From an uncultured Collinsella sp. (lineage in GTDB: Bacteria; Actinomycetota; Coriobacteriia; Coriobacteriales; Coriobacteriaceae): 64,000 nt of DNA. The stretch lies in NCBI GenBank assembly GCA_934647195.1, contig CAKUFD010000003.1:170519-234518 (forward strand). The letters run 5' to 3'. Positions 36,043 to 56,292 of this stretch are shown here, piece after piece. The notes under the pieces are model-generated. The model ran no database searches, was not told where the DNA came from, and saw nothing but the letters and a program-made list of their open reading frames with translations. How positions within the stretch are numbered: the stretch's first letter is position 1; the number at the start of each line of letters is the position of its first letter. The translations under genes were made by a program, and so were the position numbers.

Positions 36043-36420
36043 ATGGCTAAGCTTACCACCGATGAGATCATCGATGCTCTTAAGGAAATGACCCTTCTCG
36101 AGGCTTCCGAGCTCGTCAAGGCTATCGAGGACACCTTCGGCGTTTCCGCCGCTGCTCCTGCCGCTGTTGTCGCCGCTCCCGCTGCTGGCGCTGCTGAGGC
36201 CGAGGAGAAGACCGAGTTTGACGTCGTGCTCGAGGGCTTCGGCGACAACAAGATCGCTGTCATCAAGGTCGTCCGCGAGCTCACCAGCCTTGGCCTGAAG
36301 GAGGCCAAGGAGGTCGTCGAGTCCGCTCCCAAGGCCGTCCTCGAGGGCGCCAAGAAGGAGGACGCCGAGGCTGCCAAGGAGAAGCTCGAGGCTGCTGGCG
36401 CTGCTGTCACCCTCAAGTAA
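36043..36420 (+). CDS. rplL: 50S ribosomal protein L7/L12
   Basis: 125 residues. N-terminal dimerisation part ([20 protein letters not shown]), Ala-rich hinge (~residues 38-52), then the globular domain ([34 protein letters not shown]) that recruits translational GTPases. SD GAAAGGA. A strong terminator follows, so rpoBC is not read through from here by default. Confidence 0.97.
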   Translation: MAKLTTDEIIDALKEMTLLEASELVKAIEDTFGVSAAAPAAVVAAPAAGAAEAEEKTEFDVVLEGFGDNKIAVIKVVRELTSLGLKEAKEVVESAPKAVLEGAKKEDAEAAKEKLEAAGAAVTLK

Positions 36421-36468
36421 CTTCTGCTCTTATCGAGCGTGTAGTTTCGTCGCCACCGTGTGACATCG

Positions 36469-36503
36469 GCGGGGTCCGCATTTTGCGGGCCCCGCTTTTT
36501 TTC
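36469..36503 (+). terminator. Terminator after rplL
   Basis: Arms GCGGGGTCCGCA (36469-36480) and TGCGGGCCCCGC (36484-36495), with one G-U pair, followed by seven T. The rest of the 319 bp gap to galU has no gene. Confidence 0.9.
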
Positions 36504-36739
36504 TTGCAAGGCAAACTTTCTGCAAGGCAAACTTTCGTGTGCTTTGGTTTGCCCTGTGGGCAATGGGGGAGGGCGCCAGGACACGCGACGGGCGGTACCT
36601 GCGGATTGAACTCTCGCGCTTACAGTGGATTCCCTGCGGTTTTCACTTGCTTTCGCTGCGTGCGCACGCGCGATGCGCTAACCTTTTGCGGATATTCGCG
36701 CGTCTGTAAGGCGCTGCTGCGAAAGGATCCCGTCTATTC

Positions 36740-37645
36740 ATGAAGGCCATCATCCCCGCTGCGGGCCTCGGCACCCGCTTCTTGCCCGGCACCAAGTGCA
36801 CTCCCAAGGAGATGCTGCCGGTTCTCGATAAGCCCGTCATCCAGTACGTCGTCGAAGAGGCCCTCGCTCCCGAGGAAGTCGACGGCGCCATCATCGTCAC
36901 CTCTCCGGGAAAGCCCGAGCTGCTGAGCTATTTCCAGCCCGATCGCTCCCTCGAGAACCTTTTGCGTGAGCGCGGCAAGTCTGAGTACGCCGACGCCGTT
37001 GCTAACGCTGGCAACATGCCGGTCGACTTCCGCTATCAGTATGAGCCCAAGGGTCTGGGCCATGCCATTCGCTCTGCTGCAGACGCCGTAGCGGGCGAGA
37101 ACTTCCTCGTCCTTCTGGGCGACTATGTGGTGCCCAACCGCGACATTTGCAATAAGATGCTCACCGTCTCCGCCGAGCACGGCGGCGCTTCCGTTATCGC
37201 CGTCGCCGCCTGCGCCCCCGATGAGGTTTCGCGCTACGGTGTGATCGCGGGCGACCGCGTGGGTTCGCTTGAGGGCTGCGAAGACGTGGCCGATGCCGAG
37301 CCGGGCGCCGTGTGGCGCATCGGTGGCCTGGTGGAGAAGCCTGCTCCCGAGGCGGCGCCTTCCAACCTCTATATCGTGGGCCGCTATCTGCTGAGCCCGC
37401 TCGTCATGGACCTCTTGGCCGACCAGCAGGCCGGCAAGGGCGGCGAGATTCAGCTCACCGACGCTATGGCACGCAGCCTTGACCGTGAGGCCATGTACGC
37501 TGTCGTGATCGACCCGCTCTCGGGCTATGATACCGGCACGCCCTCTGGCTGGATGGCTACGAATGCGCTTATGGCGGCAACCGACCCTCGCTTTGCCGAT
37601 GCCTTCTGGGATGCCATTGACGAGCGTGGAGGCCTGACGCGCTAG
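36740..37645 (+). CDS. galU: UTP-glucose-1-phosphate uridylyltransferase
   Basis: 301 residues. Makes UDP-glucose for cell-wall polymers and glycolipids. The nucleotidyltransferase signature is complete: PAAGLGTRFLPGTKCTPKEM at the start, then KPVIQYVVEEA, GLGHAIRSAAD and VLLGDYVV (metal-binding Asp). It sits alone between terminators, separating rplJL from rpoBC, an unusual place for galU. Confidence 0.95.
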   Translation: MKAIIPAAGLGTRFLPGTKCTPKEMLPVLDKPVIQYVVEEALAPEEVDGAIIVTSPGKPELLSYFQPDRSLENLLRERGKSEYADAVANAGNMPVDFRYQYEPKGLGHAIRSAADAVAGENFLVLLGDYVVPNRDICNKMLTVSAEHGGASVIAVAACAPDEVSRYGVIAGDRVGSLEGCEDVADAEPGAVWRIGGLVEKPAPEAAPSNLYIVGRYLLSPLVMDLLADQQAGKGGEIQLTDAMARSLDREAMYAVVIDPLSGYDTGTPSGWMATNALMAATDPRFADAFWDAIDERGGLTR

Positions 37646-37686
37646 GAACGCGGTTCTGCGTATTCCAACCCATAGAACCGATATGC

Positions 37687-37717
37687 GAACGGGATCGCTT
37701 TGGCGGTCCCGTTTTTC
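37687..37717 (+). terminator. Terminator after galU
   Basis: Arms AACGGGATCGC and GGCGGTCCCGTT around TTT, then TTTTT. The 314 bp gap (37646-37959) to rpoB also holds the two sites described next. Confidence 0.8.
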
Positions 37718-37773
37718 GTTCGCCGAAAAACGCTTGCCTGACAAACGTGAAAAAGCGTTCACTAGAAACCCAT

Positions 37774-37785
37774 GAACATATGTTC
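37774..37785. promoter_or_regulatory. LexA-box-like palindrome upstream of rpoB
   Basis: GAACATATGTTC is a perfect 12 bp palindrome, flanked on the right by G (TGAACATATGTTCG), matching the Gram-positive LexA pattern CGAAC-N4-GTTCG except for the first base. A TATGCT hexamer follows at 37794-37799, so it could control a promoter starting the long rpoB leader. Confidence 0.55.
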
Positions 37786-37863
37786 GATACACTATGCTCT
37801 ACCTGCGCATTTAGTTGATAACTTTTTTGCTACTCTAAAGAGCCCCATGAGTCAAGACTTTTC

Positions 37864-37891
37864 TTGCTCAACGGGAGTCTCCTGCTAAACT
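37864..37891 (+). promoter_or_regulatory. Candidate rpoBC promoter
   Basis: TTGCTC (37864-37869), 16 bp spacer, TAAACT (37886-37891); an alternative, TTGATA, lies at 37815-37820. One of these probably drives rpoBC, given the upstream terminators. Confidence 0.4.
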
Positions 37892-37959
37892 AATAGGTTG
37901 CGATAACTGGCACGATGCTGTGCCGACCAACCGCGTTCCCGCGAAGGAGGAAACACCTG

Positions 37960-41436
<3,477 letters not shown>

Positions 41437-41442
41437 TTGACT

Positions 41443-45915
<4,473 letters not shown>

Positions 45916-45942
45916 TCGCTAGTCAAGGTAACCTTGCATGAC

Positions 45943-45979
45943 AAAGGGTCGCTTCCCGAGAGGGGAGCGACCCTTTTTA
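45943..45979 (+). terminator. Terminator after rpoC
   Basis: AAAGGGTCGCTTCCC, loop GAGA, GGGGAGCGACCCTTT, then TT. Strong intrinsic terminator. Confidence 0.92.
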
Positions 45980-46070
45980 AATGCATATGTCCAGCGTGAT
46001 TTCTATCAAGACTCGCGTTCGATCAAGGTGCAAGAAAAGCGAAATCTAAAGGCGGGCTTGGCGAGCGATG

Positions 46071-46946
46071 CTATCTGGTCAAAGAACTTATTGCATTAAT
46101 CGTGCCCATTGCGCCGATATAAGAAAGTTGATATTGGATAGATTTCGTTCGGTCGAGTATCTCTTGTGTGACATAGAGATTTGCGCGCGCGATATCCTTC
46201 ATTTCCTGCTGGTAAGCCTCGTTTTCGAGATACTGGATTGCCTGAGTGAGCGTATTTGCCTTGCCGTCAGTTATGATGCGTGCCAGGGCACTGAGCATCC
46301 AGGGGTTGGCGTATTTGAAGGCCACTAGGCGGTGATTGGGAAATGCCTCATAGTTGCTACAGATTTCGTTTGCTGCTGCTTGAGCAGCAGATTTTGCGGC
46401 GGCGTATTGACTGTCGTATTTCGCACGAGTTTTAGGTGCACGAACCCTTTGAACGGTAAAGATGACAGTAAGCAAGATGCCCAAGACAAGGGGCGATGCA
46501 AGGAAGCCAATCGCATAGATGCTCTCAAGATAATCGGATACTGTCGGATTCTCAATGATTGCCGCCTCTGCGACGTGCGCTTGGAAGTAAGTGACAAAAC
46601 CGACAATCAGGGCAATGCCCAGCGTGATAAGCGCTATGCCCAAGATGAGAGGCAGAGGCGATTTGAGTTTCTTTTCAAGATCCGCGCGTTGTTTTTCAAG
46701 CCCCTGCATTTGAGCGCATCGAATGCTGAGGGCGTTGTAGTTATTCTCTTGTGAGGCAACATGGTCTTGGAATGTGCGAAGGAACTGAGCGATACTCTGG
46801 CGACCTTCATTCGCAGCGATTTCTTGCTCAAATGCTGAAGGTGTACTGCTTGTGCTGGTGCTGTTGCTGGAAGGCAATGGGTTTTCGCATTTCCAACAAT
46901 GCAGAGATGTATTTTGGTTCTCTGCTCCGCAATGAGTGCAATACAT
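46071..46946 (-). CDS. Zinc-ribbon membrane protein of unknown function
   Basis: 291 residues. N-terminal zinc ribbon CTHCGAENQ...LHCWKCENP, a Ser/Thr-rich linker, a coiled-coil stretch (~65-95), two membrane helices (~97-120 and ~142-165) and a cytoplasmic Ala/Gln-rich helical end. Base composition and codon use are clearly more A/T-rich than the flanking rpoC and rpsL genes. It sits on the opposite strand between them. Likely a lineage-specific or transferred gene; no function can be given. Confidence 0.7.
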   Translation of the reverse strand: MYCTHCGAENQNTSLHCWKCENPLPSSNSTSTSSTPSAFEQEIAANEGRQSIAQFLRTFQDHVASQENNYNALSIRCAQMQGLEKQRADLEKKLKSPLPLILGIALITLGIALIVGFVTYFQAHVAEAAIIENPTVSDYLESIYAIGFLASPLVLGILLTVIFTVQRVRAPKTRAKYDSQYAAAKSAAQAAANEICSNYEAFPNHRLVAFKYANPWMLSALARIITDGKANTLTQAIQYLENEAYQQEMKDIARANLYVTQEILDRTKSIQYQLSYIGAMGTINAISSLTR

Positions 46947-47266
46947 GAATCCTCATCTCCCTAGTAAAGATTTTGCTAGTGCAAGAATAGTAAAAGGCAG
47001 TCTTGCTGAAAAGGGAGAGGGCGGGCGGAAGCCTTATGGGTGCTGTCGAATAGACAACTCATTGCTGTATCTGCAGGCCAACTTAATTTCTTGGTCTCAT
47101 TCAAAGGAGCCAAAATGCCAGCAGAAGGAGATTGAGCAGTACGAATATGCCCCTTTATTTTAGGCGGACTATTCAACAGCCAAAGGTTTACTCGGATAGC
47201 GCCGCAAACTTGTGTAGGCTTTGCGGAAAAGTGGGAAATTTAGGATACGCCCGGCGGCGTGGTGTG

Positions 47267-47295
47267 TTGACAGCGCAGGTTCAGGCTCGTATTCT
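47267..47295 (+). promoter_or_regulatory. str operon promoter
   Basis: TTGACA (47267-47272), 17 bp spacer, TATTCT (47290-47295): nearly consensus. It drives rpsL-rpsG-fusA after a ~90 nt leader. The rest of the A/T-rich gap 46947-47387 shows no supported gene. Confidence 0.75.
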
Positions 47296-47387
47296 CATGA
47301 ACTGCGTGTTTCGTAGGGGGATGCTGACCCCTCGATTCAAGCCGTTGCACAAGTATGAAGCTGGAATCATTCGAGAAGGAGTACGCT

Positions 47388-47762
47388 TTGCCTACTATTA
47401 ACCAGCTGGTTCGCCAGGGCCGTCGTTCCGTGCCCAAGAAGTCCAAGAACGCCGCTCTGCAGCACAACCCCCAGAAGCGTGGCGTTTGCACCCGCGTGTT
47501 CACCACGTCCCCCAAGAAGCCGAACTCGGCTCTTCGTAAGGTCGCCCGTGTGCGCCTTGTCAACGGCATCGAAGTCACCGCTTACATCCCCGGTGAGGGC
47601 CACAACCTTCAGGAGCACTCCATCGTCGCCATCCGCGGCGGCCGTGTTCGTGACCTCCCCGGCGTTCGCTATCACGTCATCCGTGGCGCATATGACGCTG
47701 CTTCCGTGCAGAACCGTATGCAGTCTCGCTCCAAGTACGGCGCCAAGCGTCCTAAGAAATAA
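47388..47762 (+). CDS. rpsL: 30S ribosomal protein S12
   Basis: 124 residues, TTG start ([13 protein letters not shown]) with AGAAGGA 7 nt upstream. S12 sits at the decoding centre. The first streptomycin loop [10 protein letters not shown] keeps its Lys; the second loop reads [13 protein letters not shown], with Arg where most bacteria have Lys (E. coli Lys87/88), a change that gives streptomycin resistance in other species. First gene of the str operon. Confidence 0.97.
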   Translation: MPTINQLVRQGRRSVPKKSKNAALQHNPQKRGVCTRVFTTSPKKPNSALRKVARVRLVNGIEVTAYIPGEGHNLQEHSIVAIRGGRVRDLPGVRYHVIRGAYDAASVQNRMQSRSKYGAKRPKK

Positions 47763-47836
47763 GTACTTATCTGATCTGATAGTTTGATCGGCGCTGGTAC
47801 GCCAGCCGTCGGTTGACAATAGCAAGGAGATTTCAC

Positions 47837-48310
47837 ATGCCGCGTCGTGCAGCAGCAAACCGCCGCGAGGTCCAGCCGGATTCCGTCTACAACAACCGCC
47901 TCGTGACGCAGCTCATCAACAAGGTTCTGCTTGATGGCAAGAAGGCCACCGCAGAGCGCATCGTTTACACCGCTTTCGAAATGGTCGCAGAGAAGAGCGA
48001 GGACGGCGACGCCCTGGCTACCTTCAAGAAGGCCATGGACAACATTCGCCCGACCCTCGAGGTCAAGCCCAAGCGCGTCGGTGGCGCCACCTATCAGGTG
48101 CCTATGGAGGTCAACTCCCGTCGTTCCACGGCTCTCGCTATCCGCTGGATGGTCAACTTCAGCCGTGCCCGCAAGGAGAAGACCATGGCCGAGCGTCTCG
48201 CTAACGAGATTCTCGACGCCTCCAACGGCGTTGGTGCTTCCGTCAAGAAGCGTGAGGACGTCTTCAAGATGGCCGAGGCCAACCGCGCATTCTCTCACTA
48301 TCGTTGGTAA
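47837..48310 (+). CDS. rpsG: 30S ribosomal protein S7
   Basis: 157 residues ([15 protein letters not shown]), SD AAGGAGA. Assembles the head of the 30S subunit and binds the 3' major domain of 16S rRNA; conserved [14 protein letters not shown] and [13 protein letters not shown] are present. 74 bp after rpsL and 19 bp before fusA. Confidence 0.97.
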   Translation: MPRRAAANRREVQPDSVYNNRLVTQLINKVLLDGKKATAERIVYTAFEMVAEKSEDGDALATFKKAMDNIRPTLEVKPKRVGGATYQVPMEVNSRRSTALAIRWMVNFSRARKEKTMAERLANEILDASNGVGASVKKREDVFKMAEANRAFSHYRW

Positions 48311-48329
48311 GTTAAGGTAAGGAACTAAC

Positions 48330-50438
<2,109 letters not shown>

Positions 50439-50497
50439 GCCTTCGCCGTACGTAGGTTATTAAGCGAGAGAATCTCGCATCCATTTGGAGGTATACG

Positions 50498-50806
50498 TTG
50501 TCTAGCCAGAAGATCAGGATTCGCCTCAAGGGCTATGATCACGAGGTCGTGGACCAGTCCGCGAAGCTCATCGTCGACACCGCTCAGAAGACCGGTGCCC
50601 GCGTTTCCGGCCCCATCCCCCTGCCCACCGAGCGCAACCTGTACACGGTTATCCGCTCCCCGCACGTGGATAAGGACTCCCGTGAGCAGTTCGAGATGCG
50701 CACCCACAAGCGCCTCATCGATATCCTCGACCCCACCAGCGGCACCGTCGATTCGCTCATGCGTCTTGACCTTCCCGCCGGCGTCGACATCGAGATCAAG
50801 CTCTAA
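50498..50806 (+). CDS. rpsJ: 30S ribosomal protein S10
   Basis: 102 residues, TTG start with GGAGG 8 nt upstream. S10 (NusE) has [40 protein letters not shown] and [12 protein letters not shown]. It also serves transcription antitermination. Followed by a terminator rather than by rplC, so it forms the end of the str-fus block. Confidence 0.97.
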   Translation: MSSQKIRIRLKGYDHEVVDQSAKLIVDTAQKTGARVSGPIPLPTERNLYTVIRSPHVDKDSREQFEMRTHKRLIDILDPTSGTVDSLMRLDLPAGVDIEIKL

Positions 50807-50832
50807 GCTCAATCTCGTATAAGCGATGTTGC

Positions 50833-50867
50833 AAAGCCCCGTTGCCTTATGGCGGCGGGGCTTTTTG
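50833..50867 (+). terminator. Terminator after rpsJ
   Basis: Arms AAAGCCCCGTTGCC and GGCGGCGGGGCTTT around TTAT, then TTTT. It divides S10 from the rest of its usual operon. Confidence 0.85.
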
Positions 50868-50917
50868 CGTTATCGTTGCGGTATATGCGAAAGGCGTATA
50901 GAAGGGACTGCGACAGC

Positions 50918-51514
50918 ATGAAGACGCTGTATTTGATGAGGCATGGACAAACCGAGTTCAATGTGCAACGAATTGTTCAGGGGCAGTGCGATTCGCCGCT
51001 GACAGAGGCAGGGGAGAGTCAGGCCCGCGAGGCTGCGCTTAAGCTCGCCAGCCGCGATGTTCGCCCCGATCGCATCGCTGCATCTCCGTTGGGGCGTGCC
51101 TATCGCACCTGTTGCATTGTGCGAGACGTTTTGTGCGATGAGTTTGCCTCCACTCTGCCCGAGGTCGAGATGTGCCAAGACCTTGAAGAACGAAACTATG
51201 GGAAATTTGAGCATGGCCCCATGTCCGATGTTCCGGCAGACGTCTGGAACCCAGGTGAGGAACTGGTCCCGTACGGCGGAGAGGGGAATGCGGCGCTGCA
51301 AGCACGGGTTGTGGGCGCCATTCGCAATCTTATTGCGCCTGATGAGGTAAGCACGCTTCTGGCTGTTTCCCACGGCTCCGCCGTCTTGCAGTTTTATCTT
51401 GCCGCCGAGCGACCCGGCGAGCTTGAGCCTCGCTGCAAATTGCCCAATTGCTGCATCCTAAAGTTTTCCTACGATGAATCTATGGGCACGTTCACATTGC
51501 TCGAAGTTCTTTGA
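50918..51514 (+). CDS. Histidine phosphatase (phosphoglycerate-mutase family)
   Basis: 198 residues from ATG 50918 (SD AAGGG, 11 nt away; an upstream ATG at 50885 is possible). The catalytic motif LMRHGQTEFN contains the phosphohistidine RHG; further SPLGRAYRTC (second Arg) and VSHGSAVLQF (second His) complete the site. Probably a broad-range phosphatase; substrate unknown. It is an odd guest between rpsJ and rplC, just after a terminator. Confidence 0.88.
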   Translation: MKTLYLMRHGQTEFNVQRIVQGQCDSPLTEAGESQAREAALKLASRDVRPDRIAASPLGRAYRTCCIVRDVLCDEFASTLPEVEMCQDLEERNYGKFEHGPMSDVPADVWNPGEELVPYGGEGNAALQARVVGAIRNLIAPDEVSTLLAVSHGSAVLQFYLAAERPGELEPRCKLPNCCILKFSYDESMGTFTLLEVL

Positions 51515-51634
51515 TGCTCGAATAAAAACGCTTGGATCGGTTATGGATACGCCCGGGGGCGGGGTCTTTGAGCTGCAGTTGTGCCCAAATAACGCGATTC
51601 TTTGCTTGAGCAGGGAAAACATTGTGATGAAAGC

Positions 51635-51661
51635 TTGAAGACGCCCATACCTGTGTATACT
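51635..51661 (+). promoter_or_regulatory. Promoter of the rplC operon
   Basis: TTGAAG (51635-51640) and TATACT (51656-51661), spacer 15-17 depending on the exact -35; preceded by TGTG (extended -10). The 331 bp gap from 51515 to 51845 holds only this and a ~185 nt leader, which may be the L4-type regulatory leader, though I cannot show it. Confidence 0.6.
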
Positions 51662-51845
51662 AAACAACTGTGCGCGTCGAGGGAGGATTCTGCCTATCGC
51701 ATGTTTGGGCACCAAGGGTTGCTGCCTGAGCTTGGGTTTTGGTGAATTCGAAGTCGACAACCACATGTATCAGTTGTGGTCCTCTAGGGGTGAACGCAAG
51801 GGGCGTTCACATTGTCCCAAGACCACCGAGAGTTGGAGATCGTAC

Positions 51846-52466
51846 ATGATCAACATGATTCTCGGCCGCAAGATCGGCATGACCCAGGTTTGGGACGAGA
51901 ACGATAACGTCGTTCCCGTCACGGTCATCCAGGCTGGCCCCTGCACCGTCTCGCAGGTTAAATCTGAGGCGACCGACGGCTACAACGCCGTCCAGATCGG
52001 TTTCGGCGACATCAAGGCCAAGAACGTGAACAAGCCCATGGCTGGTCACTTCGCCAAGGCCGGCGTCGAGCCCGTCCGCTACCTTCGCGAGGTCCGTGTT
52101 GCCTCCGCCGAGGAGCACAAGGTCGGCGACGTCGTCACCGTCGCAGACTTCGCTGATGTCGCCAAGGTCGACGTCATCGGCACTTCTAAGGGTAAGGGCT
52201 TCCAGGGTCGCATCAAGCGCTGGAATCAGCACCGCGGTCCTATGACTCACGGTTCTCACTTCCACCGTCATTCGGGCTCCATTGGTCAGTGCGCCTATCC
52301 TGCCCGCGTCCTCAAGGGCGTTAAGATGGCCGGTCACATGGGTAATGAGCGCGTTACCGTGAAGAACCTCACCGTTGTCCGCATCGATGCCGAGCAGAAC
52401 CTCATCCTTGTCAAGGGCGCCGTGCCCGGCGGCAAGAATGGCCTGGTCGCCATCCGTATGGCCTAA
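51846..52466 (+). CDS. rplC: 50S ribosomal protein L3
   Basis: 206 residues ([20 protein letters not shown]), SD GGAG 7 nt away. L3 shapes the peptidyl-transferase entrance; the [18 protein letters not shown] loop is conserved. First gene of the S10-type operon here, since rpsJ is set apart. Confidence 0.97.
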   Translation: MINMILGRKIGMTQVWDENDNVVPVTVIQAGPCTVSQVKSEATDGYNAVQIGFGDIKAKNVNKPMAGHFAKAGVEPVRYLREVRVASAEEHKVGDVVTVADFADVAKVDVIGTSKGKGFQGRIKRWNQHRGPMTHGSHFHRHSGSIGQCAYPARVLKGVKMAGHMGNERVTVKNLTVVRIDAEQNLILVKGAVPGGKNGLVAIRMA

Positions 52467-52513
52467 GGGCCCCGTGCCAGTTGGTCCAGCGTCATACCAA
52501 GGAGAACACTTAC

Positions 52514-53140
52514 ATGTCTAAGTTTGAAGTTATGAACAGCGAGGGCAAGAAGGCCACTGAGGCCGAGCTCGCGCCCGAGGTGTACGGCATCGAGCCGAAC
52601 ATCCACGTCATGCACCACATCGTCAAGTGCCAGCAGGCTTGCTGGCGTCAGGGCACCCAGTCTGCCAAGGGCCGTTCCGAGGTCTCTGGCGGCGGCAAGA
52701 AGCCTTGGCGTCAGAAGGGCACCGGCCGTGCCCGTCAGGGTTCCACCCGTGCTCCCCAGTGGCGTCACGGTGGCGTCGTCTTCGCTCCCAAGCCTCGTTC
52801 CTACGCCAAGCGCATGAACGCCAAAGAGGTCAAGCTCGCTATGCGTTCTGCCCTCTCCGCTAAGGTTCGCGACAACGAGCTCGTTCTCGTTGACGACTAC
52901 GCTTTCGAGAAGCCGTCCACCAAGGCTGCTGTCGCCATGCTCAAGACTCTCGGCCTTGAGGGCAAGCGCCTGACCATCATCGTTCGCGATGAGGACATCA
53001 ACGCTTACCTGTCCTTCCGCAACGTCCCCAAGACGTTCATCATCACGCCCGACGAGGCCAACACCTATGACCTCCTCAACAACGGCGCCCTGCTGATGAC
53101 CGCCGACATTGCCGCTCACTTCGGGGAGGTGCTTGCATAA
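52514..53140 (+). CDS. rplD: 50S ribosomal protein L4
   Basis: 208 residues. The central loop SGGGKKPWRQKGTGRARQGS lines the exit tunnel, where macrolide-resistance changes occur; this copy looks normal. SD GGAG, 9 nt. One base lies between its stop and the L23 ATG. Confidence 0.97.
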   Translation: MSKFEVMNSEGKKATEAELAPEVYGIEPNIHVMHHIVKCQQACWRQGTQSAKGRSEVSGGGKKPWRQKGTGRARQGSTRAPQWRHGGVVFAPKPRSYAKRMNAKEVKLAMRSALSAKVRDNELVLVDDYAFEKPSTKAAVAMLKTLGLEGKRLTIIVRDEDINAYLSFRNVPKTFIITPDEANTYDLLNNGALLMTADIAAHFGEVLA

Positions 53141-53428
53141 ATGACCGCACACGAGATCATCATCCGCCCCATCGTTTCCGAGCAGTCCTATGACATGATG
53201 GAGCAGAACAAGTACACGTTCGAGGTTGCCAAGTCTGCTACCAAGCTGCAGGTTCGCGACGCCATCGAGGAGATCTTCGGCGTCCACGTCACCCGCGTGA
53301 ACACGCTCAACGTCAAGCCTAAGACGAAGCGCGTTCGTTACATCGCCGGTAAGACCCGCACCTGGAAGAAGGCCATCGTGACCGTCGCCGAGGGCGAGAC
53401 TATCGAGATCTTCGGCACCCAGGCGTAA
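53141..53428 (+). CDS. rplW: 50S ribosomal protein L23
   Basis: 95 residues (MTAHEIIIRPIVSEQSYDMM). Exit-site protein that docks SRP and trigger factor; KYTFEVAKSATKLQVRDAIE and VKPKTKRVRYIAGKTRTWKKA are typical. Starts directly after the rplD stop. Confidence 0.97.
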   Translation: MTAHEIIIRPIVSEQSYDMMEQNKYTFEVAKSATKLQVRDAIEEIFGVHVTRVNTLNVKPKTKRVRYIAGKTRTWKKAIVTVAEGETIEIFGTQA

Positions 53429-53581
53429 GTACGCTTTCTTCGCGCCTCCTGTCTCCCCGTGGAGACAGAGGTGTCCCGGGTCTTCAATATGGAGCCGCCC
53501 GGTACCGTGGTAAATCCGGTGTCATCGCATCCGCGATCCCCGCTTGCGATGGCTAGCGGATTGATTCGAAAGGGATAGGTA

Positions 53582-54412
<831 letters not shown>

Positions 54413-54442
54413 TCGATACCGAGTTTTTAGGAGTTAGCACTT

Positions 54443-54703
54443 ATGAGCAGAAGTCTCAAAAAGGGCCCGTTTGTGGAGACTCGCCTCCTCTCGCGTATCA
54501 CCGCGATGAACGAGGCTGGCAAGAAGGATGTCGTGAAGACCTGGTCTCGCGCGTCCACCATCTTCCCCGAGATGGTTGGTCACACCATCGCCGTCCACGA
54601 CGGTCGCAAGCACGTGCCCGTGTATGTTACCGAGTCCATGGTTGGTCACAAGCTCGGCGAGTTCGCACCGACCCGTACGTTCCGTGGCCACAAGGCCAAA
54701 TAG
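54443..54703 (+). CDS. rpsS: 30S ribosomal protein S19
   Basis: 86 residues ([19 protein letters not shown]), binding 16S rRNA in the 30S head with S13. [20 protein letters not shown] and [17 protein letters not shown] are conserved. SD AGGAG. Confidence 0.97.
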   Translation: MSRSLKKGPFVETRLLSRITAMNEAGKKDVVKTWSRASTIFPEMVGHTIAVHDGRKHVPVYVTESMVGHKLGEFAPTRTFRGHKAK

Positions 54704-54718
54704 GGGGGTTCATCGTAA

Positions 54719-55072
54719 ATGGCATCTAATAACGAGGTCCGCGCTACCGCTAAGTGGGTGCGCGTGTCCCCCAGCAAGGCTCGCCTTGTGGTCGATTTGA
54801 TTCGCAACAAGTCCGTTGCCCAGGCTTTCGAGATCCTGCAGTTCTGCGATCGTCACGTTGCCGTGGACGTCGAGAAGGTTCTCCGTTCCGCCGTGGCCAA
54901 CGCCGAGAACAACAACGGCATGCGTGCCGACGACCTGGTTGTCGCCGCTACCTATGTTGACGAGGGCCCGACGCTCAAGCGTATCCGTCCTCGTGCTAAG
55001 GGCTCCGCTTCCCGCATTCTGAAGCGCACGAGCCACATCACCGTTATCGTCGCTCCTCGAAAGGAGGCATAA
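54719..55072 (+). CDS. rplV: 50S ribosomal protein L22
   Basis: 117 residues. Its beta-hairpin ([20 protein letters not shown]) reaches into the exit tunnel and meets L4. [19 protein letters not shown] is conserved. SD AGGGGGG. 6 bp before rpsC. Confidence 0.97.
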   Translation: MASNNEVRATAKWVRVSPSKARLVVDLIRNKSVAQAFEILQFCDRHVAVDVEKVLRSAVANAENNNGMRADDLVVAATYVDEGPTLKRIRPRAKGSASRILKRTSHITVIVAPRKEA

Positions 55073-55078
55073 AGCGCT

Positions 55079-55789
55079 ATGGGTCAGAAAGTTTATCCCA
55101 CTGGTTTCCGTCTCGGTATCACCGAGGACTGGCGTTCCCGCTGGTTCGCCGGTAAGGATTACGCTGCCACCCTCGGCAACGACCTTGCTATCCGCAAGTT
55201 CCTCGAGAAGCGTCTTTCCCGCGCCGCCGTCTCCCGCGTGGAGATCGAGCGCGCTGGCGACAAGGTGAAGGTCATCATCCTCACCGCTCGCCCGGGCGTT
55301 GTCATCGGTAAGAAGGGTGCAGAGATCGACGGTCTCCGCACCGACCTCGAGAAGGTCGCCGGTGTCGAGAAGGGTCAGCTCTCCGTTGACGTCATCGAGG
55401 TCAAGCGCCCCGAGCTCGACGCCAGCCTCGTTGCTCAGTCCATCGCTGAGCAGCTCGAGGGCCGTGTCGCCTTCCGTCGCGCTATGCGCAAGGCCGTTCA
55501 GTCCGCTCGCAAGGCTGGCGCTAAGGGTATTCGTATCCAGTGCTCCGGTCGTCTGGGTGGCGCTGAGATGAGCCGCTGCGAGTGGTACCGCGAGGGTCGC
55601 GTGCCTCTGCACACCCTGCGTGCCAAGATCGATTACGGCACCTCCGTCGCTCACACCACCATGGGTGCCTGCGGCGTGAAGGTTTGGATCTACCAGGGCG
55701 AGAAGCTCCCCGGCCAGCCTGTTCCCAACATGGCTCTCGAGGGTACCTCGCGTCCTCGTCGTCGTAACAACGAGAGGAGGGGTCAGTAG
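55079..55789 (+). CDS. rpsC: 30S ribosomal protein S3
   Basis: 236 residues. N-terminal and KH domain ([20 protein letters not shown]) at the mRNA entrance, then [20 protein letters not shown]. Its stop shares one base with the rplP GTG (TAGTG). Confidence 0.97.
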   Translation: MGQKVYPTGFRLGITEDWRSRWFAGKDYAATLGNDLAIRKFLEKRLSRAAVSRVEIERAGDKVKVIILTARPGVVIGKKGAEIDGLRTDLEKVAGVEKGQLSVDVIEVKRPELDASLVAQSIAEQLEGRVAFRRAMRKAVQSARKAGAKGIRIQCSGRLGGAEMSRCEWYREGRVPLHTLRAKIDYGTSVAHTTMGACGVKVWIYQGEKLPGQPVPNMALEGTSRPRRRNNERRGQ

Positions 55790-56292
55790 TGCTTGCCCCT
55801 AAGCGTGTTCTTCACCGTAAGGTGCAGCGTGGCTCCATGAAGGGCCAGGCTAAGGGTAATACCCAGCTGCATTTTGGCGAGTATGGTCTGAAGGCTCTTG
55901 AGGCCCACTGGATCACCAACCGTCAGATCGAGGCCGCTCGTATCGCCATGACCCGTTATATGAAGCGTGGCGGTCGTGTCTACATTACCATCTTCCCGGA
56001 TAAGCCCATCACGAAGAAGCCTGCGGAGACCCGCATGGGTTCTGGTAAGGGTAACCCCGAGGAGTGGGTGGCCGTTGTCAAGCCCGGTCGCGTCATGTTT
56101 GAGATCGCCGGCGTGCCCGAGGATGTTGCGCGTGAGGCTCTTCGCCTTGCCCAGCACAAGCTGCCCATCAAGACCAAGATTCTCGTTGCCGCTGACGCCG
56201 AAGAGCGTGCCGAGGCCGAGATGGAGGCTGAGGAGGCCCTCGAGGCCAAGTGGGCTGCTGAGGACGCTGCTGCTGCCAAGGAGGAGAACTAA
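55789..56292 (+). CDS. rplP: 50S ribosomal protein L16
   Basis: 167 residues, GTG start. Near the A-site tRNA elbow: [20 protein letters not shown] and [17 protein letters not shown]. The last ~27 residues (Glu/Ala-rich, [18 protein letters not shown]) extend beyond the usual ~140-residue family length. Its stop shares one base with the rpmC ATG. Confidence 0.96.
   Translation: MLAPKRVLHRKVQRGSMKGQAKGNTQLHFGEYGLKALEAHWITNRQIEAARIAMTRYMKRGGRVYITIFPDKPITKKPAETRMGSGKGNPEEWVAVVKPGRVMFEIAGVPEDVAREALRLAQHKLPIKTKILVAADAEERAEAEMEAEEALEAKWAAEDAAAAKEEN

Noticed and set aside
46936..47163. Small plus-strand frame in the gap before rpsL
   Set aside because: No SD, no recognisable family, and it overlaps the start of the minus-strand zinc-ribbon gene.
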